From JBPEWY01 sp052032225 (GTDB taxonomy: Bacteria > Bacteroidota > Bacteroidia > Flavobacteriales > Flavobacteriaceae), in the NCBI GenBank assembly GCA_052032225.1, contig JBPEWY010000008.1:1-64000 (forward strand): DNA of 64,000 nt. The letters are read 5' to 3'. Every line of letters begins with the position of its first letter. Position 1 is the stretch's first letter. The position numbers and the translations under genes are program-made. Below the pieces are notes generated by a model. The model was not told the origin of the DNA, made no database searches, and saw only the letters and a list, made by a program, of their open reading frames with translations. Below, in pieces: positions 1 to 8,909 of this stretch.

Positions 1-405
1 CTTTTACACGATTTAATGTCGCAAATTACATATAAAACAGATATTGAAAACGTGCTTAACAGAGCACTAAAAAGGGGTAAAATATCTCAACAAGACACTG
101 ATCAATGGAAACAAACAATAATACAAATTACCAATCATCCGGAACTGTCCGAATACTTTACAGAAAAATACACCGTTAAAACCGAACCCAGCATTTATAC
201 TAAAGATGGTAAAGAAATTAGGCCCGACAGAGTAAACATTCAAGGCAATAATGCAATTATTATAGATTACAAAACCGGAGAGGAGCATGAAAGCCATCAA
301 CAACAAATCCGTATTTATAGTGATGCTCTAGAAGAAATAGGCTTTAGCGTTTTGAAAAAAGTTTTGGTGTATGTAGCCAATAACATAAAAGTAAAAACTA
401 TTTAG
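1..405 (+). CDS. addA: AddA-like helicase/nuclease, C-terminal nuclease end (partial)
   Basis: The reading frame is open from base 1, so only the C-terminal end is present. It carries a RecB-type PD-(D/E)XK nuclease core: PDR with an Asp at bases 226-228, then IIIDYKTG with the second Asp and the Lys at 265-273, followed by a QxxxY-like helix (QQQIRIYSDAL). In RecB and AddA proteins this domain follows the UvrD-type helicase and degrades the DNA strands being unwound during double-strand-break repair. An AddB-like partner lies at 3190-5919, which supports the assignment. The helicase motifs would lie upstream of the window, so the name rests on the nuclease and on context. The gene ends 30 bases before kbl. 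Confidence 0.72.
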   Translation, partial: LLHDLMSQITYKTDIENVLNRALKRGKISQQDTDQWKQTIIQITNHPELSEYFTEKYTVKTEPSIYTKDGKEIRPDRVNIQGNNAIIIDYKTGEEHESHQQQIRIYSDALEEIGFSVLKKVLVYVANNIKVKTI

Positions 406-408
406 TAG

Positions 409-416
409 TACATTTG
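409..416 (+). promoter_or_regulatory. Candidate -7 element for kbl
   Basis: TACATTTG fits the Bacteroidota -7 consensus TAnnTTTG, 19 bases before the kbl ATG. No matching TTTG -33 box is visible at the usual spacing, and the element overlaps the last codons of or the gap after the preceding gene. Confidence 0.45.
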
Positions 417-435
417 CACAAAATTTTCTCAAACC

Positions 436-1629
436 ATGTACGGAAAGATTAAAGAACACCTTGAAAAAGAGCTTCAAGAATTAAAAGATGCCGGTTTATA
501 CAAAAAAGAACGCATTATTACTTCTCCGCAAGGAGCCGAGATTACCATTTCGGGAAATAAAAAAGTAATAAATCTTTGCGCTAACAATTACTTAGGATTA
601 TCATCACACCCGGAGGTAATTCAAGCAGCAAAAGATGCTATGGACACCCATGGATTTGGAATGTCTTCTGTTAGATTTATTTGCGGAACGCAAGACATTC
701 ATAAAGAGCTAGAACGAAAAATTGCTGAATTCTATCAAACAGAGGACACCATTTTATATGCTGCTGCTTTTGATGCTAACGGAGGTGTATTTGAACCTCT
801 TTTCACAGCAGAAGATGCTATTATTTCTGACTCGTTAAATCACGCCTCAATTATAGATGGGGTTCGATTGTGTAAAGCTAAAAGGTATCGTTACCAAAAC
901 AACGATATGGCCGACTTAGAAACACAACTTAAACAAGCTACCCAAGACGGGGCACGATTTAAAATTATAGTAACAGATGGTGTGTTTTCTATGGATGGCT
1001 TAGTAGCTCCGCTAGATGAGATTTGTGATTTGGCAGACAAATATGATGCTTTAGTTATGATTGATGAGTGTCATGCTGCCGGATTTATTGGAGAAACCGG
1101 AAGAGGAACTCACGAAGAAAAAGGAGTGCTAAACAGAATAGATATTATTACCGGAACCCTTGGTAAAGCATTAGGAGGAGCAATGGGTGGCTATACCACC
1201 GGGAAAAAAGAGATTATAGAGATGTTGCGTCAACGCTCAAGACCTTACCTTTTCTCTAACTCGTTAGCTCCTGCAATAGTAGGTGCATCAATAAAAGTAT
1301 TTGACATGCTTACTAATAGCACAGAGCTAAGAGATAAACTACACTGGAATACAAAATACTTTAAGAAAGGGCTTAAAGAAGCCGGCTTCGATATAATTGA
1401 TGGCGATTCGGCTATTGTCCCCGTAATGCTGTACGATGCCAAACTATCACAAATTATGGCCGACAAGCTATTAGAAAAAGGCATTTATGTTATTGGATTT
1501 TTCTATCCGGTAGTGCCTAAAGGTAAGGCTCGTATTAGAGTTCAGCTGTCGGCTGCACACACCAAAGAACATTTAGACATGGCTATTAAGGCATTTACAG
1601 AGGTAGGTAAAGAACTTGGCGTTATTTAA
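436..1629 (+). CDS. kbl: Glycine C-acetyltransferase (2-amino-3-ketobutyrate CoA ligase)
   Basis: This PLP enzyme of the alpha-oxoamine synthase family cleaves 2-amino-3-ketobutyrate with CoA into glycine and acetyl-CoA, the second step of threonine degradation; it acts in the cytosol. The 397-residue length matches the family. Visible landmarks are [10 protein letters not shown] near residue 47, [12 protein letters not shown] near 131, the cofactor-contact stretch MIDECHAAG near 208, and TLGKALGG, whose Lys244 would carry the PLP aldimine. No threonine dehydrogenase (tdh) is in view. It lies between the AddA-like gene and the OmpA gene, probably with its own promoter. Related enzymes such as serine palmitoyltransferase are similar, but the near end-to-end Kbl pattern argues for this call. 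Confidence 0.93.
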   Translation: MYGKIKEHLEKELQELKDAGLYKKERIITSPQGAEITISGNKKVINLCANNYLGLSSHPEVIQAAKDAMDTHGFGMSSVRFICGTQDIHKELERKIAEFYQTEDTILYAAAFDANGGVFEPLFTAEDAIISDSLNHASIIDGVRLCKAKRYRYQNNDMADLETQLKQATQDGARFKIIVTDGVFSMDGLVAPLDEICDLADKYDALVMIDECHAAGFIGETGRGTHEEKGVLNRIDIITGTLGKALGGAMGGYTTGKKEIIEMLRQRSRPYLFSNSLAPAIVGASIKVFDMLTNSTELRDKLHWNTKYFKKGLKEAGFDIIDGDSAIVPVMLYDAKLSQIMADKLLEKGIYVIGFFYPVVPKGKARIRVQLSAAHTKEHLDMAIKAFTEVGKELGVI

Positions 1630-1677
1630 AAACACCCTAATTTTCCTACTAAAATCAAAAAAATTAATATATTTGGC

Positions 1678-1708
1678 TTTGTTAATAGTATTTAACAACT
1701 TACATTTG
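1678..1708 (+). promoter_or_regulatory. Canonical Bacteroidota promoter for the OmpA gene
   Basis: TTTG at 1678-1681, a 19-base spacer, then TACATTTG at 1701-1708. This matches the sigma-ABfr-type consensus TTTG-N19-21-TAnnTTTG exactly. It sets a leader of about 30 bases before the ATG at 1745. Confidence 0.75.
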
Positions 1709-1744
1709 CGATTAAATTAACACTTAAAACTTAAATAATTGAAC

Positions 1745-3103
1745 ATGAAACATCTTAGCAAATTATTGGTTGCTACGTTACTTTTAGTTGGACTTAGCAA
1801 TGTTCAAGCTCAGGACAAAAATAATCCATGGCAAGTAAACATTGGTGCTAATGCCGTAGACCTATACCCTACTAACCAAGAAGGAATGGGTACTTGGTTT
1901 GATGAGTACTTTAATGTTAGTGACCATTGGAACATTTTACCTTCTGTTTCAACTTTATCTGTCTCTAAGTATGTTGGTGACGGCTTCTCTATTGGTGTTA
2001 GAGGATCTATCAACAGAATAGAAAACATTGGAGATAATAAAGTTGATGATTTAGCTTATTATGGTGCTGACGGTACCATTAAGTACAACTTAAATGAGCT
2101 TTGGGGTGGTAGCAAATTTGACCCTTTCATTGAAGTTGGTGGTGGTTACACTTGGATTGATGAGATTGGAGCCGGAACTCTTAATGGAGGTTTAGGTTTC
2201 AACATCTGGTTTACAGATAATGTTGGTATTAACTTCCAGTCTTCTTACAAGCATGCTTTCGAAGATTACTTAGCGCCTCACTTCCAACACCAAGCTGGTG
2301 TGGCTATTAAGTTTGGAGGAACTGACACTGACGGTGACGGTATCTACGACAAAGATGATGCTTGCCCTGAAGTTGCTGGTTTAGAGCAATTTAATGGTTG
2401 TCCTGATTCTGACGGTGACGGTATCGAAGATGGAAAAGACGCTTGTCCTAACGAAGCTGGTTTAGCTGAATTAAACGGTTGCCCTGACGCAGATGGTGAC
2501 GGTATTGCAGACAAAGACGATGCTTGTCCTAACGAAGCTGGTTCTGCTGCAATGAACGGTTGCCCTGATGCAGACGGTGATGGTGTAGCTGACAAAGATG
2601 ATAAGTGTCCTAACGAGGCTGGTCCTGCTGCTAACGGAGGATGCCCTTGGCCTGATACTGACGGAGATGGTGTTCTTGACAAAGACGACCAGTGTCCAGA
2701 TGTTGCCGGAACTGTTGCTAACAACGGTTGCCCAGAAGTAACTAAAGAAGTACAAGATAAATTAAACGAGTACGCTAGAACTATTTTATTCGACCTTGGT
2801 AAGTCTTCAATCAGATCAGAGTCTTATGATGTTCTTAACGAGATTGTTAACATCTTAAAGAAATATCCTAACTCAAGATTTACTGTAGAAGGTCATACAG
2901 ATAGTAGCGGTAGTGCTTCTTTCAACAAGAAATTATCTGAGTTAAGAGCTCAATCTGTAGTAGATTGGTTAGTAAACAATGGTATTCCTGTATCTAGATT
3001 ATCAGCTATCGGATACGGTGAAGATAAGCCAATTGCTTCTAACGCTACAAGAGCTGGTAGAGCTCAAAACAGAAGAGTAGAAATTAACTTAATTAAAGAA
3101 TAA
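1745..3103 (+). CDS. OmpA-family outer-membrane protein with thrombospondin type-3 repeats
   Basis: Predicted structural outer-membrane protein that anchors the membrane to peptidoglycan. A signal peptide ends near ...SNVQA; a beta-barrel-like N-terminal part (about residues 20-190) follows, then five Ca2+-binding thrombospondin type-3 repeats of the DxDGDGxxDxxDxCP type, then an OmpA C-terminal domain with [11 protein letters not shown], the GHTDSSG loop and the NRRVEI end that bind diaminopimelate. I chose the ATG at 1745 over an in-frame TTG six bases upstream because the signal peptide begins there. A strong promoter precedes it and a terminator follows, so it is probably monocistronic and highly expressed. 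Codon use is more uniform than in the neighbours, as expected for an abundant protein. Confidence 0.93.
   Translation: MKHLSKLLVATLLLVGLSNVQAQDKNNPWQVNIGANAVDLYPTNQEGMGTWFDEYFNVSDHWNILPSVSTLSVSKYVGDGFSIGVRGSINRIENIGDNKVDDLAYYGADGTIKYNLNELWGGSKFDPFIEVGGGYTWIDEIGAGTLNGGLGFNIWFTDNVGINFQSSYKHAFEDYLAPHFQHQAGVAIKFGGTDTDGDGIYDKDDACPEVAGLEQFNGCPDSDGDGIEDGKDACPNEAGLAELNGCPDADGDGIADKDDACPNEAGSAAMNGCPDADGDGVADKDDKCPNEAGPAANGGCPWPDTDGDGVLDKDDQCPDVAGTVANNGCPEVTKEVQDKLNEYARTILFDLGKSSIRSESYDVLNEIVNILKKYPNSRFTVEGHTDSSGSASFNKKLSELRAQSVVDWLVNNGIPVSRLSAIGYGEDKPIASNATRAGRAQNRRVEINLIKE
2324..2735 (+). repeat. DNA repeats encoding five thrombospondin type-3 units
   Basis: Imperfect tandem units of roughly 72-80 bases, each containing GACGGTGACGGT-like codons for DGDG and a TGCCC or TGTCC Cys-Pro pair. 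They lie inside the OmpA-family gene and could allow copy-number change by slippage or recombination. Confidence 0.85.
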
Positions 3104-3130
3104 GTTAACTAACTCTCCATAAAATATTTT

Positions 3131-3160
3131 AAAAACGCTCCGATTTTCGGAGCGTTTTTT
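3131..3160 (+). terminator. Intrinsic terminator of the OmpA gene
   Basis: The stem CGCTCCGA / TCGGAGCG with a short TTT loop is flanked by an A run and a T run, 27 bases after the OmpA stop codon. Confidence 0.9.
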
Positions 3161-3189
3161 ATTTTTAAGAAAAATTTCTTTTTCCTTGT

Positions 3190-5919
3190 ATGAAACCATT
3201 TCTTGAAGAAGCTATAGACCATATATTATCTTCAAAAAAAACTTTAGAAAATATAAAGCTGATTTTTCCGAGTAAAAGAGCCGGAACATTTGCTAAGTAT
3301 TATATCCTACAAAAAACCAACCACACCTATTTTGCGCCAGAAATATTAAGCATAGAAGAATTTATAAAAAATGTTTCAGGCTTAGATTACGCTTCAGAGA
3401 CTGAACTTTTGTTTTTGTTTTATGAGCATTATTCCTCTTTAACAGAAGCTGATAAAACCGATACTTTTGATGATTTTTTAAACTGGGCGCCAACCGTTTT
3501 ACAAGACTTTAATGAGGTAGATAGGCATTTAGTTGATGCAAAGGAAATCTTCTCATATTTATCATCTATACAAGACATCAATCATTGGTATTTAAATGAT
3601 ATAAAAACAAACCTGCAAGAAAAGTATATTGCATTTTGGAAAAAGTTGTATGACTACTACAAGGTATTTACACAAAACTTATTAAATAATAATATAGGTT
3701 ACCAAGGGTTAGTTTACAGAAAGGCTGCCGAAAACATTAGAGATTATGCTGCTTCTCAACCCAATAAATCGCACTTTTTTATTGGTTTTAATGCTCTTAA
3801 TAAAGCAGAAGAGCATATTTTCACCTATTTGTTAGATAATGATAAAGCCGATATCTTTTTTGATATAGACAGCCACTTTTATAATAATACTATACATGAG
3901 GCCGGCTTATTTATTAAAAAACACACAACTTCTTGGAACTATTTTAAAAATAATCCGGTAAAGTGGTTAACTAAAAATTACACAACACAACCAAAAAACA
4001 TAAAAATTATTGGTTGCCCCAAAAGTACCTCGCAAGCTAATTACATAGGAAATATAATAAGAAATGAAGAGCTGAACTTAACCCAAACAGCAATTGTTTT
4101 AGGAAATGAAAGCACGTTGTCTGCTACATTAAATGCTATCCCGGAAAGCATAACTCATGTTAATATAACTATGGGATATCCGCTAAAAGATACTCCCGAA
4201 GCCGTTTTTATTGATTTACTTTTTGAGCTTCAGCTTCAAAAAAAACAGCGTGGATGGTATTATAAAAACATACTAAACGTATTAAATCATTCTGCATTTT
4301 CATTGTTACAAAAAAAAGAGTCAAACAATAAATGGAATGATTTAGTTACTAAAATCAACTCAGAAAACTTAGTTTTTATTAAAAAAGAACAAATAGAAAC
4401 TATAATATCTTCTCCGCTAACCTCATTATTGTTTTACGAAGCAACCCCAGAAAACTTCTTAAAAAACAGCAAACAATTAATCTTACAATTAAAAGAAGCC
4501 TATTACAATACCAACAATCCTATTGCTTTAGAAGCGCTTTACAGAATTTATGAGCTTTTTAACCAATTAGAACAATACATTTGTCCTAATAATCACAATA
4601 TGCGTTTACAAACGCTTTACAAATTATACAAAGAGCTACTTCAAAAAGCTTCTTTAGATTTTCAGGGAGAACCATTAGACGGATTGCAAATAATGGGAGT
4701 TTTAGAAAGCAGAAACTTAGACTTTAAAAATGTTATAATAAGTGGTGTAAACGAAGGGTTATTACCTGCCGGAAAAAGCTATAACTCATTTATCCCTTTT
4801 GATGTAAAAGTTGCTTATAACTTACCCACATACAAAGAAAAAGATGCTGTTTACGGATATCACTTTTACAGATTATTACAACGTGCAGAAAATATTTACT
4901 TAATATACAACACTTATCCAGACAGCTTAGAAGGTGGTGAAAAAAGTAGGTTTATAATGCAAATTTTAACCGATAATTTGCCTAATCATAACATTCAAGA
5001 AGTTATTGCTTCGCCAAAAATTAATCAGAATGCAAAGACTCCTATAACCATTTTTAAAACCCCCGAGTTAATTACTAAGCTTCAAGAAATTGCTCAAAAT
5101 AAAGGGTTTTCACCATCATCTCTAACAAACTACATCAGAAATCCTATAGATTTTTACTTTAAAACGGTTTTAGGTATTAAAGAAGCCGATGAGGTAGAGG
5201 AAAGTGTGGCCGCAAATACCTTAGGAAGCATCATTCACGATACATTAGAAAAAATTTATACTCCATACATCAACCAAAAATTAAATCCAGATATTATTGC
5301 ATTGTTGTTAAAAACATATCCTAATGTGCTTGAAGCTGAGTTTCAAGAAAAAAACTTTTCTAAAGACAATAGCACAGGAAAAAATCAAATTATTTATAAC
5401 GTTGCAGATCATTACATTAAACGCTTTTTAGAGGGCGAACTAAACGATTTAAAAAAAGGTAATGATATTATCATTTTAGCATTAGAAAAATCGTTGGCTA
5501 TTGAGTTGAATATTGATGGGCTTGAGATCCCTGTAAAGCTAAAAGGGAAAGTAGATAGAATTGATGTTAGAAACAGTATTACAAGAATAGTAGATTATAA
5601 AACAGGAAAAGCTGAAGCGAAAAACTTAAAAATAAAAGATTGGATGTTATTAAATGAAGATCACAATAAAAGCATTGGTTATCAGGTACTAACATACAGC
5701 TATTTGGGCGCCAATAATGGTTTGGTTTCTTTACCTGTAGAAGCCGGGGTTATCTCTTTTAAAAACTTAAAACAGGGGTTTATTTCATTTAATGACGAAA
5801 ACACTAAAAGCTCCTTAATAACAGAGCAAACTTTAGCCGCATACCAAGAGCAATTATTTAACCTTATTCGTGAAATTTTAAATCCGGATATTCCTTTTAA
5901 GGAGAAAAAAGTCAAATAA
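3190..5919 (+). CDS. addB: AddB-like PD-(D/E)XK exonuclease subunit
   Basis: A 909-residue protein with an inactive-helicase-like body and a C-terminal RecB-type nuclease. The nuclease shows LGSIIHDTLEKIY (motif with His), KGKVDRID, then IVDYKTG with the catalytic Asp and Lys. It is the likely partner of the AddA-like protein at the window start, acting in processing of double-strand DNA ends before recombination. Two departures from the Bacillus-type AddB are visible. The N-terminus reads LIFPSKRAG instead of a Walker A loop. The cysteines of the iron-sulfur staple are missing: the conserved RCP position is RNP (NYIRNPIDFYF), and the protein stops where the last Cys cluster should be. Two genes separate it from addA. 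Confidence 0.82.
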   Translation: MKPFLEEAIDHILSSKKTLENIKLIFPSKRAGTFAKYYILQKTNHTYFAPEILSIEEFIKNVSGLDYASETELLFLFYEHYSSLTEADKTDTFDDFLNWAPTVLQDFNEVDRHLVDAKEIFSYLSSIQDINHWYLNDIKTNLQEKYIAFWKKLYDYYKVFTQNLLNNNIGYQGLVYRKAAENIRDYAASQPNKSHFFIGFNALNKAEEHIFTYLLDNDKADIFFDIDSHFYNNTIHEAGLFIKKHTTSWNYFKNNPVKWLTKNYTTQPKNIKIIGCPKSTSQANYIGNIIRNEELNLTQTAIVLGNESTLSATLNAIPESITHVNITMGYPLKDTPEAVFIDLLFELQLQKKQRGWYYKNILNVLNHSAFSLLQKKESNNKWNDLVTKINSENLVFIKKEQIETIISSPLTSLLFYEATPENFLKNSKQLILQLKEAYYNTNNPIALEALYRIYELFNQLEQYICPNNHNMRLQTLYKLYKELLQKASLDFQGEPLDGLQIMGVLESRNLDFKNVIISGVNEGLLPAGKSYNSFIPFDVKVAYNLPTYKEKDAVYGYHFYRLLQRAENIYLIYNTYPDSLEGGEKSRFIMQILTDNLPNHNIQEVIASPKINQNAKTPITIFKTPELITKLQEIAQNKGFSPSSLTNYIRNPIDFYFKTVLGIKEADEVEESVAANTLGSIIHDTLEKIYTPYINQKLNPDIIALLLKTYPNVLEAEFQEKNFSKDNSTGKNQIIYNVADHYIKRFLEGELNDLKKGNDIIILALEKSLAIELNIDGLEIPVKLKGKVDRIDVRNSITRIVDYKTGKAEAKNLKIKDWMLLNEDHNKSIGYQVLTYSYLGANNGLVSLPVEAGVISFKNLKQGFISFNDENTKSSLITEQTLAAYQEQLFNLIREILNPDIPFKEKKVK

Positions 5920-5922
5920 ATC

Positions 5923-5952
5923 AAAAAAGCCACCTTTTTGGTGGCTTTTTTG
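5923..5952. terminator. Bidirectional terminator between addB and tRNA-Ala
   Basis: GCCACC / GGTGGC stem with A and T runs on both sides. It can end addB on the plus strand and the tRNA transcript on the minus strand; it abuts the tRNA 3' end directly. Confidence 0.85.
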
Positions 5953-6026
5953 TGGAGCATATCGGAGTCGAACCGATGACCTTTTGGCTGCCAGCCAAAC
6001 GCTCTAGCCAGCTGAGCTAATGCCCC
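5953..6026 (-). tRNA. tRNA-Ala (GGC)
   Basis: Read on the minus strand, the 74 bases fold into a full cloverleaf. The acceptor is GGGGCAT with ATGCTCC (one G-T pair), the D stem GCTC/GAGC, the anticodon stem TTTGG/CCAAA with loop CTGGCAG (anticodon GGC), and the T arm ATCGG-TTCGACT-CCGAT; the discriminator is A. CCA is not encoded. The 5' end lies one base after the stop codon of the universal-stress gene, so the two are probably on one transcript. Confidence 0.97.
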
Positions 6027-6027
6027 T

Positions 6028-6825
6028 TTAATATTTTTTTACACTAAGCACCAGTAAAGGAACAGTGCTGTTAAATTCGCGCTTCAAAATTATATTTTTT
6101 TCCCAAAGTTTGGTAAAAAATCCGCGTTTTCTTCTAAATACACATAGTAAGTCTGGTTTAAATGTTTCTATATGTTGCAGTACTCCCAAATAAGTAGTTG
6201 CGTTTTCTGTAACTGTAGTATTAGAACTTAATGATTGCAACGCTGGATTTATTACCAAATCTTCTTCTGTGTATTGCGGTGTTTTTACAAGTAGCAAATG
6301 AACGTCTGCATTAAATTTTTCTTTAATGCTTTGCAAAGGTAACAGCTTTTTAGCATTTTTAACAACCCCGGATTTAAAAGCAGTTAAAATATTTTTATAT
6401 GGTTTAAAAGCTACTGCTTCGGGTAAAACTAAAGCCGGAATATTGGTTTGTTTTATTATACTCCCAGAGGTACTTCCTAAAAATACTTCTTCACGGATAT
6501 CGTTGCTTTTTGACGAAAGAATAATTAGGTCTACTCCTAATTCTGCATCTATAGCTTCTACACCGGCAATTACATCTCCTTTGTAGGTTACAATATCTAC
6601 TTGCACCCCTTTTCTGTTTACTTTAGAGATTACTTCTTCTAATCTTTCGGCGCTGGTACGTTCCATAATTTCAGAAATATTAGCGATAGTACCGGCTTTC
6701 GTCATAACCGTATAGGCCTGCATAACAAATACCTTGCTATTAAATTGTTCTGCAAAATCTATTGCATATTGTAAAGTTGCTACTGAGTTTTCTGAAGTTC
6801 CAATGGGTACGAGTATGTTTTTCAC
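6028..6825 (-). CDS. Universal stress protein, tandem UspA domains
   Basis: A 265-residue cytosolic protein with two Usp folds. The first, about residues 1-140, begins MKNILVPIGTS and ends with the nucleotide-loop-like GSTSGSI followed by NIPALVLPE. The second, about 145-265, begins PYKNILTAFKSG and ends TVPLLVLSV, but its ATP loop is degenerate. Such proteins are induced by stress or growth arrest in other bacteria; the precise role here is unknown. The ATG at 6825 is well supported by the conserved first strand. Its stop codon sits one base upstream of tRNA-Ala, so the mRNA 3' end may be made by tRNA processing. Confidence 0.88.
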   Translation of the reverse strand: MKNILVPIGTSENSVATLQYAIDFAEQFNSKVFVMQAYTVMTKAGTIANISEIMERTSAERLEEVISKVNRKGVQVDIVTYKGDVIAGVEAIDAELGVDLIILSSKSNDIREEVFLGSTSGSIIKQTNIPALVLPEAVAFKPYKNILTAFKSGVVKNAKKLLPLQSIKEKFNADVHLLLVKTPQYTEEDLVINPALQSLSSNTTVTENATTYLGVLQHIETFKPDLLCVFRRKRGFFTKLWEKNIILKREFNSTVPLLVLSVKKY

Positions 6826-6910
6826 AATAACTTAATTTTTAAGTTGATAGCAGTATTTAGATTAAACCCTAAATTTAACCTTAATTTAAAAAAACAGAAA
6901 ATTTATTTTC

Positions 6911-7411
6911 ATGATACGCATGGCTTGTCTTACAGATGTAGAAAAAATTTATTCTCTAATGCGTGCATGTGCTGCTAATTTAATTAGCAAAGGCATTTAC
7001 CAATGGAATGAGTGCTACCCCACAAAAGAAATTTTAACTGACGATGTGAAACTGCAACAACTTTACGTATTAGAATCTAACCAAAATATCATAGGATGCG
7101 TGGTTGTTTCTTTTGTTATGGATGATGAATATAAATCTGTTTCTTGGCTCACACCAACCACTAAACATATATACATTCACAGGCTGGCAGTACACCCAAA
7201 ACATCAAGGCAAAGGCTATGCACAAAAGTTAATGCAGTTTGCAGAAAATGTTGCTAAAAGCAATAGTTGTGCATCGATTAGGTTAGATACATTTTCTAAA
7301 AACCTTAGAAACCAAAAATTTTACGAACTTCGCGGCTATAAAAAAGTGGGAGAAGTTTTTTTTCCTAAACAAAGCGAACATCCTTTTTATTGTTACGAAT
7401 TAGTACTGTGA
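6911..7411 (+). CDS. GNAT-family N-acetyltransferase
   Basis: A 166-residue GCN5-related acetyltransferase. The acetyl-CoA-binding motif A reads RLAVHPKHQGKGYAQKL near residues 97-113, and the late strand/helix NQKFYELRGYKKVGE matches the C-terminal GNAT motif. The substrate cannot be read from the sequence. It overlaps the following MATE gene by four bases (GTGA), which suggests translational coupling and a possible link between acetylation and export of a small molecule, although that is inference. Confidence 0.87.
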   Translation: MIRMACLTDVEKIYSLMRACAANLISKGIYQWNECYPTKEILTDDVKLQQLYVLESNQNIIGCVVVSFVMDDEYKSVSWLTPTTKHIYIHRLAVHPKHQGKGYAQKLMQFAENVAKSNSCASIRLDTFSKNLRNQKFYELRGYKKVGEVFFPKQSEHPFYCYELVL

Positions 7412-8742
7412 GCAATACCATTTCCTTAAAACAAATAAACAAACTTGCTATCCCGGCTTTAATTTCGGGCGTTTCTGAGCCAATATTATCTATCACAGAT
7501 ACTGCCATTGTTGGCAACATGAACAAAGATGCTACGGTGTCTTTGGCTGCCGTTGGTATTGTTGGTGCATTCATCTCAATGCTAATTTGGGTTTTTGGAC
7601 AAACCCGAAGTGCTATTTCGGCTATTGTTTCGCAATATCTTGGGGCAAATAAATTAGAGCAAGTAAAAAACCTTCCGGCTCAAGCTATTTTTATTATAAC
7701 CTCATTAAGCGTTTTAATAATACTTATTACCTATCCGTTTGCTACTACTATTTTTAAACTTTACAATGCAGATGGTTTAATACTGGACTATAGTGTTTTA
7801 TATTATAAAATTAGAGTTTTTGGCTTTCCGTTTACACTATTTACAATTGCCGTTTTTGGCACTTTTAGAGGGCTCCAAAACACTTTTTACCCCATGATTA
7901 TAGCTATAATTGGGGCTGTTTTAAATATTATTTTAGATTTTGTTTTGGTATATGGCATAAAAGATTTTATACCGGCTATGCATATTAAAGGCGCTGCTTA
8001 CGCAAGTGTAATAGCTCAAATAAGTATGGCTATATTATCTGCTTATTTCTTGCTGACAAAAACCTCAATTCCGTTGCGCTTTTCTTTCCCCTTTAATAAA
8101 GAAATTAAGCGTTTTATTTTTATGATTTTAAATCTTTTTGTTAGAACGGTTGCCTTAAATGTTACACTTTATTTTGCAAGTGCCTTTTCTACGGCCTATG
8201 GCAAACAATACATAGCTGCATATACTATTGCTATAAATCTTTGGTTTTTTGGAGCTTTTGTAATAGACGGTTATGCAAGTGCAGGAAATATACTATCGGG
8301 CAAGCTTTACGGTGCTAAAAATTACCAAACATTAGTTGCCTTAAGTAACAAGTTAATTAAATACGGAGTTGTTGTTGGGATTATTTTAGCAGTTTTAGGA
8401 GGCCTTCTCTATTATCCGTTAGGGTGGCTTTTTACAAAAGATCAAGAGGTTTTAAATACTTTTTACAGCGTGTTTTGGATTGTGCTTGGCATGCAACCGC
8501 TCTGCGCATTAGCCTTTATTTTTGATGGAATTTTTAAAGGTTTAGGGAAAATGCGCTATTTAAGAAACGTACTGTTGTTCTCTACTTTTGGTGTATTTGT
8601 TCCTGTTTTGTTTTGGTTAGATTCTTTAGAGTTAAAACTTTACGCCATTTTTATAGCATTAACTCTTTGGATTATTGCCAGAGGGCTACCTTTAATTTTA
8701 CAATTTAGACGTATTTTTATACCGCTAATTAAACCCGCATAA
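7408..8742 (+). CDS. MATE-family multidrug efflux transporter
   Basis: About 444 residues and some twelve hydrophobic segments. The N-terminal stretch (INKLAIPALISG... SITDTAIVGNM) and the mid-protein FRGLQNTFYPM are typical of the MATE/DinF group, which exports cationic drugs or metabolites in exchange for Na+ or H+. I prefer the GTG at 7408 as start: it overlaps the previous stop codon in the common GTGA arrangement and gives a normal MATE N-terminus, whereas an upstream TTG would add six residues from the neighbouring frame. A tiny membrane-protein gene follows five bases later. Confidence 0.9.
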   Translation: MSNTISLKQINKLAIPALISGVSEPILSITDTAIVGNMNKDATVSLAAVGIVGAFISMLIWVFGQTRSAISAIVSQYLGANKLEQVKNLPAQAIFIITSLSVLIILITYPFATTIFKLYNADGLILDYSVLYYKIRVFGFPFTLFTIAVFGTFRGLQNTFYPMIIAIIGAVLNIILDFVLVYGIKDFIPAMHIKGAAYASVIAQISMAILSAYFLLTKTSIPLRFSFPFNKEIKRFIFMILNLFVRTVALNVTLYFASAFSTAYGKQYIAAYTIAINLWFFGAFVIDGYASAGNILSGKLYGAKNYQTLVALSNKLIKYGVVVGIILAVLGGLLYYPLGWLFTKDQEVLNTFYSVFWIVLGMQPLCALAFIFDGIFKGLGKMRYLRNVLLFSTFGVFVPVLFWLDSLELKLYAIFIALTLWIIARGLPLILQFRRIFIPLIKPA

Positions 8743-8747
8743 AAACA

Positions 8748-8909
8748 ATGTTGCTACTAATTTTGTTACAGAACACCATAGAAGAGAAACTTAAAAACGC
8801 TCCGGATAGCAGTTACCAAATAGGTGTATTTATTGGTTCTATTTTACCTTTTGTTGTTCTTGTTGCTATTGCATATGCAATTTATTGGTACAGAAAAAAG
8901 CAACAGTAA
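8748..8909 (+). CDS. Small single-span membrane protein (53 aa)
   Basis: A short gene easily missed by length filters. It starts with ATG five bases after the MATE stop codon and ends exactly one base before the oppositely oriented oxygenase gene. The product has a hydrophobic start (MLLLILLQN), a charged linker (IEEKLKNAPDSS), one transmembrane helix (GVFIGSILPFVVLVAIAYAI) and a basic tail (YWYRKKQQ), consistent with positive-inside topology. No family is recognised. Position and spacing suggest co-transcription, and perhaps association, with the MATE transporter. Confidence 0.6.
   Translation: MLLLILLQNTIEEKLKNAPDSSYQIGVFIGSILPFVVLVAIAYAIYWYRKKQQ

Noticed and set aside
2344..2755. Two long open frames antisense to the thrombospondin-repeat DNA of the OmpA gene
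   Set aside because: They are produced by the repetitive, stop-poor codon pattern of the sense strand. Their products are low-complexity Ser/Pro or Val/Ser repeats without any domain.
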